From: Sphingomonas natans | Lineage (GTDB): Bacteria; Pseudomonadota; Alphaproteobacteria; Sphingomonadales; Sphingomonadaceae | Assembly: GCF_030546695.1 (NCBI RefSeq) | Contig: NZ_JAUOTP010000002.1 | Span: 248,001 to 312,000 of the forward strand | DNA length: 64,000 bases | Direction of reading: 5' to 3' | Shown here: piece after piece, positions 26,519 through 35,869 of the stretch | Layout of the letters: every line of letters starts with the position of its first letter | How positions within the stretch are numbered: position 1 is the first letter of the stretch | The notes under the pieces: model-generated | The model's database searches: none | What the model saw: only the letters and a program-made list of their open reading frames with translations | What the model was told of the DNA's origin: nothing | Translations under genes and position numbers: made by a program

Positions 26519-26833
26519 CTACGAGGCGCTCTTTGCCTTCCGATCGATCAGAACGGCCTGCTGCCACCTGCTGGGCGCCTTGTCGGTGCGGTGGATGCAC
26601 CCTGCCCAGCAGCAGGGTCGCTTCTTGCCCTCCAGCAGTTCTTCGGACGTCCGTTCGATGCGACGCGGGCGCGTCTTCGCCTGCTTCGCATCCTCCACCC
26701 AGCAGATGAACTCGTTGCGGCCCAGCGGCGTCAGGCTTTCCCAGAGCGCCAGCACCTCGGGATCCGTGCGCAGCGCCGCCTGCAGATCGTCGCCCGCCCG
26801 ATGGACCGTGCCCTGCGCAAAAACGTCCGCCAT
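26519..26833 (-). CDS. YdeI/OmpD-associated family protein
   Basis: This 104-residue protein resembles the C-terminal half of the YdeI/OmpD-associated group (PF13376): LRTDPEVLALWESLTPLGR, NEFICWVEDAKQAKTRPRR and IERTSEELLEGKKRPC. The family has been linked to bacteriocin and antimicrobial-peptide tolerance in enterobacteria, which should not be assumed here. GGAGGG just upstream supports the ATG at 26833. It is transcribed divergently from the DUF2946 gene. Confidence 0.75.
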   Translation of the reverse strand: MADVFAQGTVHRAGDDLQAALRTDPEVLALWESLTPLGRNEFICWVEDAKQAKTRPRRIERTSEELLEGKKRPCCWAGCIHRTDKAPSRWQQAVLIDRKAKSAS

Positions 26834-27099
26834 GAACCCTCCGAGCGTCGCCCCGACAATTGGGCCTTTTCTCGCTCGCCGAAAAACGAATGTCCACGTC
26901 CGGTCCGCACGCACCGATGCCGATCGGATGTCCGCTCACGCGTCCGCGCGCGTGCGTTTCAGCGGTGATCCGCTCCGATCGCGCACGATTTCCAAACGAC
27001 CTCGCAAATGCGCGTCATCCGCGTAAGCCAAACCCGCATAATGTGCTGCATTGCAAAATGACGGTTGCCGTGTGCGCCGTCGTGCGACACTAAAGCGGG

Positions 27100-27519
27100 A
27101 TGGAACAGGCGCGCACGAGACGGGGGGTCAGCCAGATCGGCGTCGTCGCCCTGCTGCTCGCGCTCGCGATGCGCCTGCTCGTCCCCACCGGCTTCATGTG
27201 GGACACCGCCGCGAACGGCGGCGCGCAGCTCGTCCCCTGCTCGGGCATGGCGCCCGCGCCGGCTGCCCACGCGATGCACCACATGGCGATGCCGGGGCAG
27301 CCGCACGAGCGCGGCCATGACGGCGGCGACACGTCCAATCGCGAATGCGCCTTCGCGGGGCTGGCCGGCGCGCTCGATCTCGCCGATCCCGTCGTCGCGC
27401 CGGCGGCGCCTCTTCTCGTCGCCGCCGTCCTGCCTATCCTGTGGGCGCGCGCCGCCACGCCCGGCCGCGGCCTCGCCGCGCCGCCGCCCCCGTCGCGAGG
27501 GCCACCCGCCACCGTCTGA
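27100..27519 (+). CDS. DUF2946 family protein
   Basis: This 139-residue protein matches DUF2946: an N-terminal membrane helix (IGVVALLLALAMRLLVPTGFM), a middle rich in His and Met (HAMHHMAMPGQPHERGHDG) with a conserved Cys on each side, and a second hydrophobic stretch. His/Met clusters suggest metal (copper) handling. DUF2946 genes commonly sit next to TonB-dependent receptors, as here, 54 bases upstream of one, so an operon is likely. Confidence 0.8.
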   Translation: MEQARTRRGVSQIGVVALLLALAMRLLVPTGFMWDTAANGGAQLVPCSGMAPAPAAHAMHHMAMPGQPHERGHDGGDTSNRECAFAGLAGALDLADPVVAPAAPLLVAAVLPILWARAATPGRGLAAPPPPSRGPPATV

Positions 27520-27573
27520 TCGATCGTCCGGCGGCCTCGGCCGCCGCTTGCTCATCGGTTCGGAAGGTTTTCC

Positions 27574-29862
27574 ATGTCTGTTTCCCCACGCGCCCTCGCC
27601 GGCGCTCGCGCGCGCCTGTTCGGCGCCGCGATGCTCGTTGCCGTCGCCACCCCCGCTCATGCCGCCAAGGACGATCAGTCCCAGGACATTCTCGTCACCG
27701 CCGCGCAGACCGCGGCCACGATCCAGAACACCCCCACCGCGCCCGTCACGATCGATGCCGCGCGCATCCGCACCACCGTCAATGCGGTGAATGTCGAGGA
27801 CACGCTCAAATATCTGCCGAGCCTGTTCGTCCGCAAACGCCATATCGGCGACACCCAATCCCCGCTCGCGACGCGCACCTCGGGCGTCGGCGCCAGCGCG
27901 CGCAGCCTCGTTTATGCGGACGGCGCTCTGCTCTCGGCGCTGATCGGCAACAACAACACCAATGCCTCCCCACGCTGGAGCCTCGTCTCCCCGCAGGAGA
28001 TCGCGAAGATCGATGTGCTCTACGGCCCCTTCTCGGCCGCCTATCCCGGCAACAGCATCGGCGCGGTCGTCAACATCACCACCCGCCTGCCCGATCATCT
28101 CGAGGGCACCGCCACCGCCGGGATGAGCCTCCAGACGTTCAGCCAATATAGCACGCGCGACACGCTCCCCGCGCGCCAGATCGGCGCCACATTGGGCGAT
28201 CGCTTCGGGCCTTTGTCGATCTTCGCCAGCGCCGATCACGTCTCCAGCGACAGCCAGCCATTGCTCTACGTGACCGCCGCCACCCCGGCCGCGACCTCCA
28301 CCACGGGCACGCCTGCGACGGGCAGTTTCGCCGACGTCACCCGCCTCGGCGCGCCGATCCGCGTCGTCGGCGCGAGCGGGATCGAGCGCCAGCACCAGGA
28401 CCGCTACAAGCTAAAGGCCGCGCTGGACGTCACGCCCGACATCCACCTGACCTATGTCGGCGGGCTCCTGCTCGACGAGACCATATCCTCGGCCGAAACC
28501 TACCTCACCGCCGCCGGCGCCCCCGCTTATGCCGGCACGTTCAACATTGATGGCCGCGCTTACACGCTGGCGGCCACGGCCTTTGCGTCGGGCATTTACA
28601 CGCGCGAACAGCGCCACTGGTCGCACAGCCTGACCGCCAGCGGCTCGGCCGGCATGTTCGACTGGCAGATCATCGGCACGCTCTTCGATTACGACAAGGA
28701 CGTGCAGCGCACCCCCACCACCGCGCCACCATCCGCTCTAGCGGGCGGCGCCGGCACGATCCTGCGCCTCGACGGCACCGGCTGGAAGACGCTCGACGCC
28801 AATGGCGGCGTCCATCTCGGCGGCGGCCACCGCATCGGCGTCGGCGCGCATGTCGACGGCTTCGAGATCAAAAGCAGCCGCTATCTGACTACCGACTGGC
28901 GCACGGGCAGCGAAGGCGCGCTCGATCTCCAGTCGCTGGGCAAGACGCGCACGATCGGCCTGTGGCTGCAGGACGCCTGGGACATCCGCCCCGATCTGAC
29001 GCTGACCGTCGGCGGCCGCACCGAATGGTGGCGCGCTTTTGATGGGCTGAACTTCTCGCGCGCGCCCGCGATCGCCAGCCTCCAGCCGACCCGCACCGCC
29101 GAGCGCTTCTCGCCCAAGGCGACCTTGGCCTGGACGCCGATCCCCGGCTGGACCGCGCGCGCCTCGTTCGGCCAGGCCTCGCGCTTCCCCACCGTCGGCG
29201 AACTCTACCAGATCGTCACGACCCCGGTCCCCGCCACGCCCAATCCGAATTTGAAGCCCGAGCGCGCCCGCTCGGAAGAACTCGCGCTGGAGCGCCACAG
29301 CCTCCACGGCACCGCGCGCCTCGCGCTCTTCGACGAGGTGATCGACAACGCCCTGGTCTCCCAGACTGGCCCCCTCAACGGCACGACCACGCTCGCCACC
29401 TTCGTCCAGAATATCGACCGCACCCGCGCGCGCGGCATCGAGGCCTCGTTCGATCGCCGCGATCTGCTCGCCGGGTTCGATCTGCTCGGCAGCGTCACTT
29501 ATTCGGACGCGAAAACGCTGAAAGACAGCGTCCTCCCCGCCGCCGAGGGCAAGCGCCTGCCGCAGGTCCCGCGCTGGAAGCTCACCGCCGCCGCCACCTG
29601 GCACCCGATCGCCCCCGTCGCGCTGACCTTGGCCGGCCGCTATGCGAGCCGCCTCTACGGCACGATCGATAATAGCGATCCGATCGGCCACACCTATCAG
29701 GGCTTCGAAGGCTATTTCATCCTCGATGCGCGCGCGGTCTTCGACGTGACGCCCAAATGGTCGCTCAGCGCGGGCGTCGATAATCTCAACAACAGGAAAT
29801 ACTATCTCTTCCACCCCTTCCCGCAGCGCACCTTCACGATGCAGGTGGGGTACAAGCTTTAG
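27574..29862 (+). CDS. TonB-dependent outer-membrane receptor
   Basis: The 762-residue receptor has a signal peptide ending near AHAAKD, a TonB-box-like DILVTAA, a plug domain (NTPTAPVTIDAARIRT to VDVLYGPFSAAYPGNSIG and VVNITTR) and a 22-strand barrel ending in RTFTMQVGYKL with the terminal hydrophobic residue. The ligand cannot be deduced from sequence. The upstream His/Met-rich DUF2946 gene hints at copper or another metal. The gene follows DUF2946 closely and a family B palindrome lies after it. Confidence 0.9.
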   Translation: MSVSPRALAGARARLFGAAMLVAVATPAHAAKDDQSQDILVTAAQTAATIQNTPTAPVTIDAARIRTTVNAVNVEDTLKYLPSLFVRKRHIGDTQSPLATRTSGVGASARSLVYADGALLSALIGNNNTNASPRWSLVSPQEIAKIDVLYGPFSAAYPGNSIGAVVNITTRLPDHLEGTATAGMSLQTFSQYSTRDTLPARQIGATLGDRFGPLSIFASADHVSSDSQPLLYVTAATPAATSTTGTPATGSFADVTRLGAPIRVVGASGIERQHQDRYKLKAALDVTPDIHLTYVGGLLLDETISSAETYLTAAGAPAYAGTFNIDGRAYTLAATAFASGIYTREQRHWSHSLTASGSAGMFDWQIIGTLFDYDKDVQRTPTTAPPSALAGGAGTILRLDGTGWKTLDANGGVHLGGGHRIGVGAHVDGFEIKSSRYLTTDWRTGSEGALDLQSLGKTRTIGLWLQDAWDIRPDLTLTVGGRTEWWRAFDGLNFSRAPAIASLQPTRTAERFSPKATLAWTPIPGWTARASFGQASRFPTVGELYQIVTTPVPATPNPNLKPERARSEELALERHSLHGTARLALFDEVIDNALVSQTGPLNGTTTLATFVQNIDRTRARGIEASFDRRDLLAGFDLLGSVTYSDAKTLKDSVLPAAEGKRLPQVPRWKLTAAATWHPIAPVALTLAGRYASRLYGTIDNSDPIGHTYQGFEGYFILDARAVFDVTPKWSLSAGVDNLNNRKYYLFHPFPQRTFTMQVGYKL

Positions 29863-29879
29863 AGCTTCTTGCTCTCGCA

Positions 29880-30002
29880 CCCGCTCATCCTGAGGAGCCA
29901 TTGAGCGAAGTCGAAATGGCGTCTCGAAGGACTTGGACCGACATCGCAGGTCCTTCGAGACGGCCCTTCGCCTGCGCTCAGTCCCTCCTCAGGATGAGCG
30001 GG
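29880..30002. repeat. Interspersed palindromic repeat, family B
   Basis: Perfect 18-base terminal arms: CCCGCTCATCCTGAGGAG (29880-29897) and CTCCTCAGGATGAGCGGG (29985-30002). Inside, GTCTCGAAGGAC and GTCCTTCGAGAC form a second hairpin. It lies between the convergent receptor and dipeptidase genes. A degraded copy is at 43834-43951. Confidence 0.8.
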
Positions 30003-30101
30003 GTGGAATACGGTCAGTTCGAGCGACCACCGGCCGCGCATTCGCCCCGCTCGCGGTCGGCCCGAAGCGCCGGATCGCAGGTTCGCCGGGATGCGCGGTC
30101 T

Positions 30102-31373
30102 CTATTTCCCGTCCAGCGCCTCGATCGTCGCGGTCGCGAGCGGCTCGTTCCGCATCGCCAGCGCGACCTTCTCGGCCCCCTCCATCGCGCGCAGCACGTT
30201 GCCGCCCGCAAGCTTGGCGACATCGGCATCGCTCCAGCCCCGCCGGATCAGCTCGGCCAGCAACGCCGGATAGGTCGAGACGTCCTCCAGCCCCGTCGGC
30301 AGATCGCTGACCCCGTCGAAATCGGAGCCGATGCCGACATGGTCGACCCCCGCCACCTTGGCGACATGCGCGATATGATCCGCGACCATCGCCAGCGTCA
30401 CCGCGGGCCGTGGATGCGCCGCGTCCCATGCCTTCAGCGCCGCCGCCGCCTTGTCGGGCTCGCCGATGAACATGCCCCCGAACGGCGGCGCGTTGAGCCG
30501 CGTCCTCTCCGCCGCGCGCTCGGCGCCCCACACGCGATAGTCATGCGAAACATAAGCCGGCGCGAAGGTCACCATCACCACGCCACCGTTCTTGGCGACC
30601 AGCTTCAGCACCTCGTCGGACACATCGCGCGGATGATCGTCGACCGCCCTCGCGCTCGAATGCGAGAAGATCACCGGCGCGCGCGACACCGCCAGAGCAT
30701 CCTTCATTGTGCTTTCGGCGACATGGCTGAGATCCACGAGCATCCCCAGCCGGTTGAGTTCCCTGACCACCGCCTTGCCGAACGGGGTCAGCCCATTATG
30801 CTTGGGATCGTCGGTCGCGCTGTCCGCCCAGTCGATCGTTACCGCATGCGTCAGCGTCAGATAGGAGGCGCCCAGCGCCCGATAGGCGCGCAGCACCGCG
30901 AAGCGTTCGTCGATCTGCCCGCCGCCCTCGACGCCCATCATCGAGGCGATCCGCCCCGCTTTGTGGATCCGCCGCACGTCGGCCGCGGTCGTCGCCAGCT
31001 CGAACACGCCCGGATTGCGCGCAACGATGCTCTTCACGAGATCGATCTGCTCCAGCGTCTCGATCACCTGTTCCTGCTCGGGCAGATTGGCGCCGACATA
31101 GACCGACCAGAATTGTCCGCCGACATGGCCCTGCCGCAGCCGGGCGATGTCGGTCATATAGGCGGGCAGGCTGTCGAGCTTCATCGTCCAGCGCTTCTCG
31201 CCGTCGCGCCCGCGCAAGCTTTCCGCCCAGTCGTTATGACCGTCGATCATCGGCGTCTGCGCCATGATCCTCAGCGCGCGCGCCATCGCCGGGTCGGCCG
31301 GCGGCGGCGCGGCGAGCGCCGGCAAAGCGGTGAAGGCGAGAAGGGCGGCGGCGAGGGGAGCGAGCTTGGTCAT
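30102..31373 (-). CDS. Membrane dipeptidase (peptidase M19)
   Basis: This 423-residue secreted enzyme has a signal peptide (KLAPLAAALLAFTALPALAA). The M19 zinc site shows as PMIDGHNDWAE (HxD), the bridging Glu in GVEGGGQ, and histidines in VDLSHVAEST and VIFSHSSARA; HVGIGSDFDGV is the late Asp region. The renal-dipeptidase family hydrolyses dipeptides, sometimes with D-residues. The ATG at 31373 begins the signal peptide; an upstream in-frame codon adds a poor leader. Confidence 0.93.
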   Translation of the reverse strand: MTKLAPLAAALLAFTALPALAAPPPADPAMARALRIMAQTPMIDGHNDWAESLRGRDGEKRWTMKLDSLPAYMTDIARLRQGHVGGQFWSVYVGANLPEQEQVIETLEQIDLVKSIVARNPGVFELATTAADVRRIHKAGRIASMMGVEGGGQIDERFAVLRAYRALGASYLTLTHAVTIDWADSATDDPKHNGLTPFGKAVVRELNRLGMLVDLSHVAESTMKDALAVSRAPVIFSHSSARAVDDHPRDVSDEVLKLVAKNGGVVMVTFAPAYVSHDYRVWGAERAAERTRLNAPPFGGMFIGEPDKAAAALKAWDAAHPRPAVTLAMVADHIAHVAKVAGVDHVGIGSDFDGVSDLPTGLEDVSTYPALLAELIRRGWSDADVAKLAGGNVLRAMEGAEKVALAMRNEPLATATIEALDGK

Positions 31374-31416
31374 GCTTGCACGATGCAGGCCCGCGCTGCG
31401 CCGCACAAGAGCCGGC

Positions 31417-31989
31417 TCAGATCACGTCGGCGACGAGCCCCAGCGCCTTGGCCTCCTGCGCCTCGATATACCAATTGGCCGGTGCCTTCTCCAGCACCTC
31501 GTCCATCGTCACCTGGCTGTCGCGCACCAGATTCTCGAAGCCCTCATTCTGGATCGCGATCGACGCCTCGATCTCGTGCAAGGCCGCCTTGACCGTCGCC
31601 ACGCACGTCGTCAGCGGCCCCTCGATATTGAGCCGCTTGGACATCTTGCGTTCGTGGATCATCAGCCGCGTGCCGCGCGTCAGATAGCGGTTGGGCGTCG
31701 CGAAGAAGCTCATGAAGGTCGTCCCCGCCGAATAGATCGCGGCCTTGCCGAGGAACACGAAGCGGCGCTTGCCCGGCTCCAGATCGCTGTGGAAGCGGAC
31801 ATCCTCGCCCATCATCCGCGCGACTTCGGGATCGCCGCCCAGCGTCGACAATTCGATGACGACGAGCCCCTCCTCGGGCGCGGCGGCGAGCTGCTCGCGG
31901 AAGCGCGCATACATGTCGTAATCGACCGACCCGGACAGCGCGATCGCGGGCGAGCGGAACATCGGCGGGGCAAGCGGCTGGTCTGTCAT
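31417..31989 (-). CDS. ClpP-like serine peptidase, divergent
   Basis: The 190 residues have a ClpP/crotonase-type fold. LVVIELSTLGGDPEVAR matches the strand-helix before the active site, the nucleophile position is in AAIYSAGTTFMSFF where ClpP has xxASMGxxL, and the His position is in LMIHERKMSK. Spacing agrees with ClpP but the serine context differs, and no AAA+ partner gene is close. A true peptidase role is likely but unproven. The ATG at 31989 follows a family-like N-terminus; longer in-frame sequence upstream lacks resemblance. Confidence 0.7.
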   Translation of the reverse strand: MTDQPLAPPMFRSPAIALSGSVDYDMYARFREQLAAAPEEGLVVIELSTLGGDPEVARMMGEDVRFHSDLEPGKRRFVFLGKAAIYSAGTTFMSFFATPNRYLTRGTRLMIHERKMSKRLNIEGPLTTCVATVKAALHEIEASIAIQNEGFENLVRDSQVTMDEVLEKAPANWYIEAQEAKALGLVADVI

Positions 31990-32428
31990 GGGATATACCG
32001 GCTGAGGAAAGCTCGCGCCTGAACACTCCGGCAGCGATCCGGTTGCATCGCCGGCTCGGCGCAGACCTATCCCCTGCGATGTCGGGCGCCGGACGATCGG
32101 GGAGAAAGGCAACTCCGCTGCGTTAGTCCATGCGCCACGGAGCGCCTGCCCGCCATCGTTTCCCCTCGCCGGCGGGCAAGGCGGAAAGAACCACAGGAAC
32201 GACGAACTGAAAAGGACCGCAGCCACCGCACGCGCATTGCATGGCCCGGATGGACCACAAGCGTGGCAAAAAGGCACCACAATGGCGCCCGGAACCCCGC
32301 TTTACCGCGCGGGCGATGGTCTCCGCGGCGACGAACCGCGAATCGAGGGGACGATCGGGAGACGCCGCTGCGGTGTTTGATAACAAGCGCACCCAGCGCC
32401 ACATGGACGGCCAGCCCTTCCGCTCATT
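31990..32428. other. Intergenic stretch without a supported gene
   Basis: No frame here shows domain-like sequence, ribosome site and start together. Overlapping short frames on both strands are compositionally random. The stretch separates the ClpP-like gene from the decayed genes beginning near 32429. Confidence 0.5.
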
Positions 32429-32880
32429 GTGCGGCATGGGACACACCAATCTGCAGGCTTCACCAGGGAAGCGCTATTCGCTCTGGCAGACAGTTCCGCG
32501 AGGGTTCACGAGACCGTCGCGCGCATCAAACGCCAAGCTGAGCAGATTGTTGAGCTCAGGGCCCGCATCCCGAAGCTCGAAGCGCTGATCTCATCGAGCA
32601 GCAGAAGGAGATGATCGGGCGGCTCCGGCGCCGTTCCCCGCTGGCGAGCGGCTTCGCCCAGGCCCTAAGGCTGGCCTTCATGCGATCGATAACGATTGTC
32701 GAAGCGGCTCTTTTCCGTATGACGCCGCACGGATTGGTACGGGGCGAAGCGCGAGGAGCTCCGGCCTCAATAGCAAGGAGCCCAAATTGGAAAGCCCCTA
32801 TTTCCTTCTGGATGAAGTCAGTCGCGAGGTCGCTGCAGGTCGGCATCGATAGATTATCGGCGGGCTTTGGGAACAAATAG
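32429..32880 (+). pseudogene. Coiled-coil gene fragment
   Basis: A 61-residue frame (32429-32614) holds ARIKRQAEQIVELRARIPK, a clear heptad pattern. Just after it the neighbouring frame continues LIEQQKEMIGRLRRRSPL and then a hydrophobic helix, ALRLAFMRSITIVEAALF. The natural continuation across about 32590 suggests one gene broken by a frameshift. It may be the coiled-coil head of the methyltransferase remnant that follows, or an unrelated fragment. Confidence 0.4.
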
Positions 32881-33495
32881 GAGCGTTGCAATTCGAGTTT
32901 CTGAAGAACCAAGGTCTTCAGCCCGACCATACGCTGCTGGATGTCGGCTGTGGCTCGTTACGGGGCGGCGTACATTTCGTCCGCTATCTTGATCCTGGGA
33001 ATTATATTGGGCTCGACATGAGCCGATCACTTCTGAACGCTGGCTATGACATCGAATTGGCGTCGGCGGGGATACAGGATCGGCTACCTCGGGAGAACCT
33101 GATCTGCGATAGCAGCTTCAAAGTCCCATGTGCGTCAGGCACACTCGATTTCGCGTTGGCGGTTTCTGTTTTCACCCATCTGTCGCTGAACCGCATTCGC
33201 CAATGTCTCACTAACGTAGCGCCCGTGATGCGGTCGGGCGGCATGTTCTATGCGACCTTCTTCGAACTCCCCGAAGCGACGGCGCGAGGGAAGCCAGTGC
33301 AGCACGCTGGCGGCGTTGTGACATCGGACGTGGACGATCCATATCATTATAGTTTGCAGGATTTGGCCTATTTGGTCGAAGATCTGCCATGGAGGCTTCA
33401 GCCGATTGGAGCGTGGAACCACCCGCGCGGCAGCATATGATTGCTTTTGAGCGATCCGATGACGCGGCGTCACGGGAGACCTCAGAGCGCCAGTA
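32760..33495 (+). pseudogene. Class I methyltransferase, decayed (internal stop and frameshift)
   Basis: From 32886 the frame gives a typical SAM methyltransferase: HTLLDVGCGSLRGGVHFV, YIGLDMSRSLL, and LDFALAVSVFTHLSL. The same frame continues upstream through a TAG at 32850-32852: PYFLLDEVSREVAAGRHR, stop, IIGGLWEQIGALQ, which looks like the ordinary family N-terminus. At the 3' end, HPRGSI-stop becomes HPRGQHMIAFERS if one base is restored near 33430. Two independent lesions argue for a pseudogene. The function was probably modification of a glycan or small molecule. Confidence 0.7.
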
Positions 33496-33600
33496 AACGG
33501 CATCATCGCCAGTTCGGCGACGGGGGCACGCGATCAGTAGCCGAACCATCCTCGTGGTCTCCCGGCGGGATCGATGTTCCGCGCCGTCCGTTGGATCCTT

Positions 33601-33765
33601 ATGGGCTTCACAATAGACTACGACGTTGGCATCCTCGGCGCTCTCCTGATCGGGGCGCTGGGCATCGTCGGCATGATGGTGCTCGCCATCGTGTTGACGG
33701 CTGCGAAACGCGCGCACGACGATATTGTCGAAGATGAGGGCGAAGATCCCGATCTCATCGCCTGA
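33601..33765 (+). CDS. Small single-span membrane protein
   Basis: The 54 residues contain one strong hydrophobic helix (ILGALLIGALGIVGMMVLAI) and an acidic tail (DDIVEDEGEDPDLIA). The ATG at 33601 gives this compact protein; an upstream ATG at 33574 adds nine residues. There is no recognised family and no ribosome site of note. The gene is plausible from its composition. Confidence 0.45.
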   Translation: MGFTIDYDVGILGALLIGALGIVGMMVLAIVLTAAKRAHDDIVEDEGEDPDLIA

Positions 33766-34097
33766 GCAGCGGCTCAGGCCAGATCGGCGCCCGCGGCGCC
33801 CTTCACTATGAGGCGCCTACTGGCCGATGGCATTCTCTGCGATCAGTGACGGCTCGCTAACGCTTCCTGCCATATCTCCGTAAGTTGGCCCTCGGTTTGA
33901 TCCGTAGAGCGCTGCCTTCGGCATACAGGGGCTGAGGGTCCGGCCATGTTGCATTCCGTGTTGCATGGCGCCGCCGGGAGCCGAGCGAAATCCCTGCAAA
34001 ATCAACGGATTCGCCGGAACGCTGTTGCACGGCGCGTGCGACACGACAGCTCGCGACGCCGGGGCCCTTAAGGGGTTGATTTTATGATGAAAACCGC
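33766..34097. other. Intergenic stretch downstream of tRNA-Gln
   Basis: No convincing gene. It contains a duplicated TGTTGCAT word within a weak inverted repeat GCCATG...CATGGC near 33943-33970. A 75-residue minus-strand frame (33817-34044) has no recognisable features. The position just 3' of a tRNA is a common integration zone, but no att-like duplication was found. Confidence 0.45.
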
Positions 34098-34171
34098 TGG
34101 ATGCCCCGTGAGGATTCGAACCTCAATTAACGGAGTCAGAGTCCGTAGTCTTACCTTTAGACGACAGGGCA
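34098..34171 (-). tRNA. tRNA-Gln (anticodon CUG)
   Basis: The minus strand folds as a cloverleaf: acceptor TGCCCTG pairing with CGGGGCA, anticodon stem ACGGA/TCCGT with loop CTCTGAC (anticodon CTG), T-arm GAGG-TTCGAAT-CCTC, and an encoded CCA end after discriminator T. The glutamine identity follows from the CUG anticodon. It lies 58 bases beyond the 3' end of the DNA methyltransferase gene. Confidence 0.93.
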
Positions 34172-34229
34172 GCGTCAGCGGAGGCGGGCGACATAGGCAG
34201 GGGGCCGATTCGTGTCAACGTGGGCAGTC

Positions 34230-35866
34230 TTAGAGCAAATGGCCCTGCCGGACGGTTTTCTCCGGGGCGGTGCGTTTGAAAGCGGCGGCGGGGTCGATCC
34301 AGGGAATATCGGGCCGCTTGCCCTGGAAAAGTTCGGCCAAAGTCAGGATCTGGAGGCGCGGATAGCATTTGCCGGTCGCCTCGGCATGGAACACGCCAAC
34401 CGCAGCCGCCTCGCGCTCCATCGGCTTGGACGGCAAGGCCTTGGTGATGAAGAGGCCGATCGGCGCCTTCTCGCGCTCCATGGCTGAATGGAGATCCCGG
34501 ATCATCGGCACGCCGACCGTGTCGCCGCCCTTGACCGAGACGAGAGCCTTCTCGGTGCGTTTGCCGTCAGGCTTGAAGTAGATGATGCCGTCGACTCCGC
34601 CATCGGCTCCCTTCTTCCTGCCGCCGAAGGGCATGGCATCGACCATGCTGACCGCCCACCATTGAAACTGAGATTTGTCGCGGCGGGCCAGATCCTCGGC
34701 AGAAGCAAGATCCTTGGGTGTGCCCTCGACCGTGAACTCAGCGCTCGGAAAAGCGGACTTTACCCGCCGTTCGACGAGGCTGATCGCGAGATGGGTCACG
34801 TCGATCCCGATCCACTGTCGACCGAGCTTTTCGGCGGCAAGCACGGCAGTCCCGCACCCACAGAAGGGATCGAGCACCACATCGCCGGGGCTCGACGATG
34901 TCGCGATGATCCGCTCTAGCAGCGCAAGCGGCTTCTGGGTCGGATAGCCCAGGCGCTCCTGCGCATTGGCGGACAGCGGCGGAATGTCATCCCATAGCGA
35001 CTGGAAGCGCTCACCCGGGCTTTCGTCCTCATACATTTTCAGGCGCAGCGCACCGCCGGCCTTCGTTGGGAATGCAGCCGGCGTTCGGCGTCGTAACGCT
35101 GCAGGCGCTCCCGGTTGCACGACCAGCCATTGGGATGCGGCTGGTATGTCGTGCCGTTGGATGCTGTGAATGGAAAATGGAGGTTGGGCCGCGCGGAGGG
35201 ATTGCGCAGAGTCACCGATTGCCAGCGGCGCCCATCGGGATCGACACTTCCATATTTGCTGCGGGCTTTGTCGCCGCTGATCTGCCGATATTGCTGGTTC
35301 CAGCAATATCGATCGGTCTTGGTATAGAAGAAGATCGCGTCGGTGATGTCGCCATAGGCACGGCCAACATTGCCGTGCGCGAAGGTCCGTTTCCACGCGA
35401 TTTCGGTGCGGAATTTCTCAGGTCCGAACACCCCGTCGAGCAGCAGCTTGAGATAGTGACTCGCGGTCGGATCGCAGTGCAGATAAAGGCTGCCTGTCGG
35501 CTTCAGCACCCGGTGCAGTTCGATCAGTCGGACCGCCATCATGGTCAGATATGCCATCATGTCGTTTTCGCCGAGAAACGTCCGCAAGGCATTGAGAAGG
35601 TCGAAGGCCTTGCTCTTACCGCTTCGCGCGACCTGATCGAAGGCGTCTTCGGCCGTGTCGTTCCAGTGCCAGCTATCCTCGAAGGCCTGGATCTGGGCAT
35701 GTTGCGCATCGATCCGCGTGCGCATGGCTTTGGGCGGCGCGAAGATGATGTTGTAGCTGGCGTTGGAATTGAACGGCGGGTCGAGATACACTAAATCGAC
35801 GCTCTCGTCACGAACGTGCGCGCGGAGAATGTCGAGATTGTCGCCATAATGCAGTCGATTGACCAA
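34230..35866 (-). pseudogene. DNA methyltransferase fused to a PD-(D/E)XK-like domain, frameshifted
   Basis: The N-terminal part (from TTG 35866) begins RLHYGDNLDILR and contains the catalytic DLVYLDPPFNSNASYN (DPPF); the C-terminal part has GYPTQKPLALLERII and VVLDPFCGCGTAVLAAEK (SAM motif). DPPF before FxGxG marks a beta-type N4/N6 amino-methyltransferase. About 150 further residues include GADGGVDGIIYF and KALVSVKGG, matching the D...xxK core of Mrr-like nuclease domains. The two frames join at about 35070, where one T is missing from CAT-TTCCC. The product is truncated as written. It lies downstream of a broken HNH nuclease gene and may be a modification or combined modification-cleavage protein. 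Confidence 0.82.
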
Positions 35867-35869
35867 TCG

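Noticed and set aside
33817-34044. 75-residue frame near tRNA-Gln as an integrase remnant
   Set aside because: No tyrosine-recombinase motif, and no duplicated tRNA end was found nearby.
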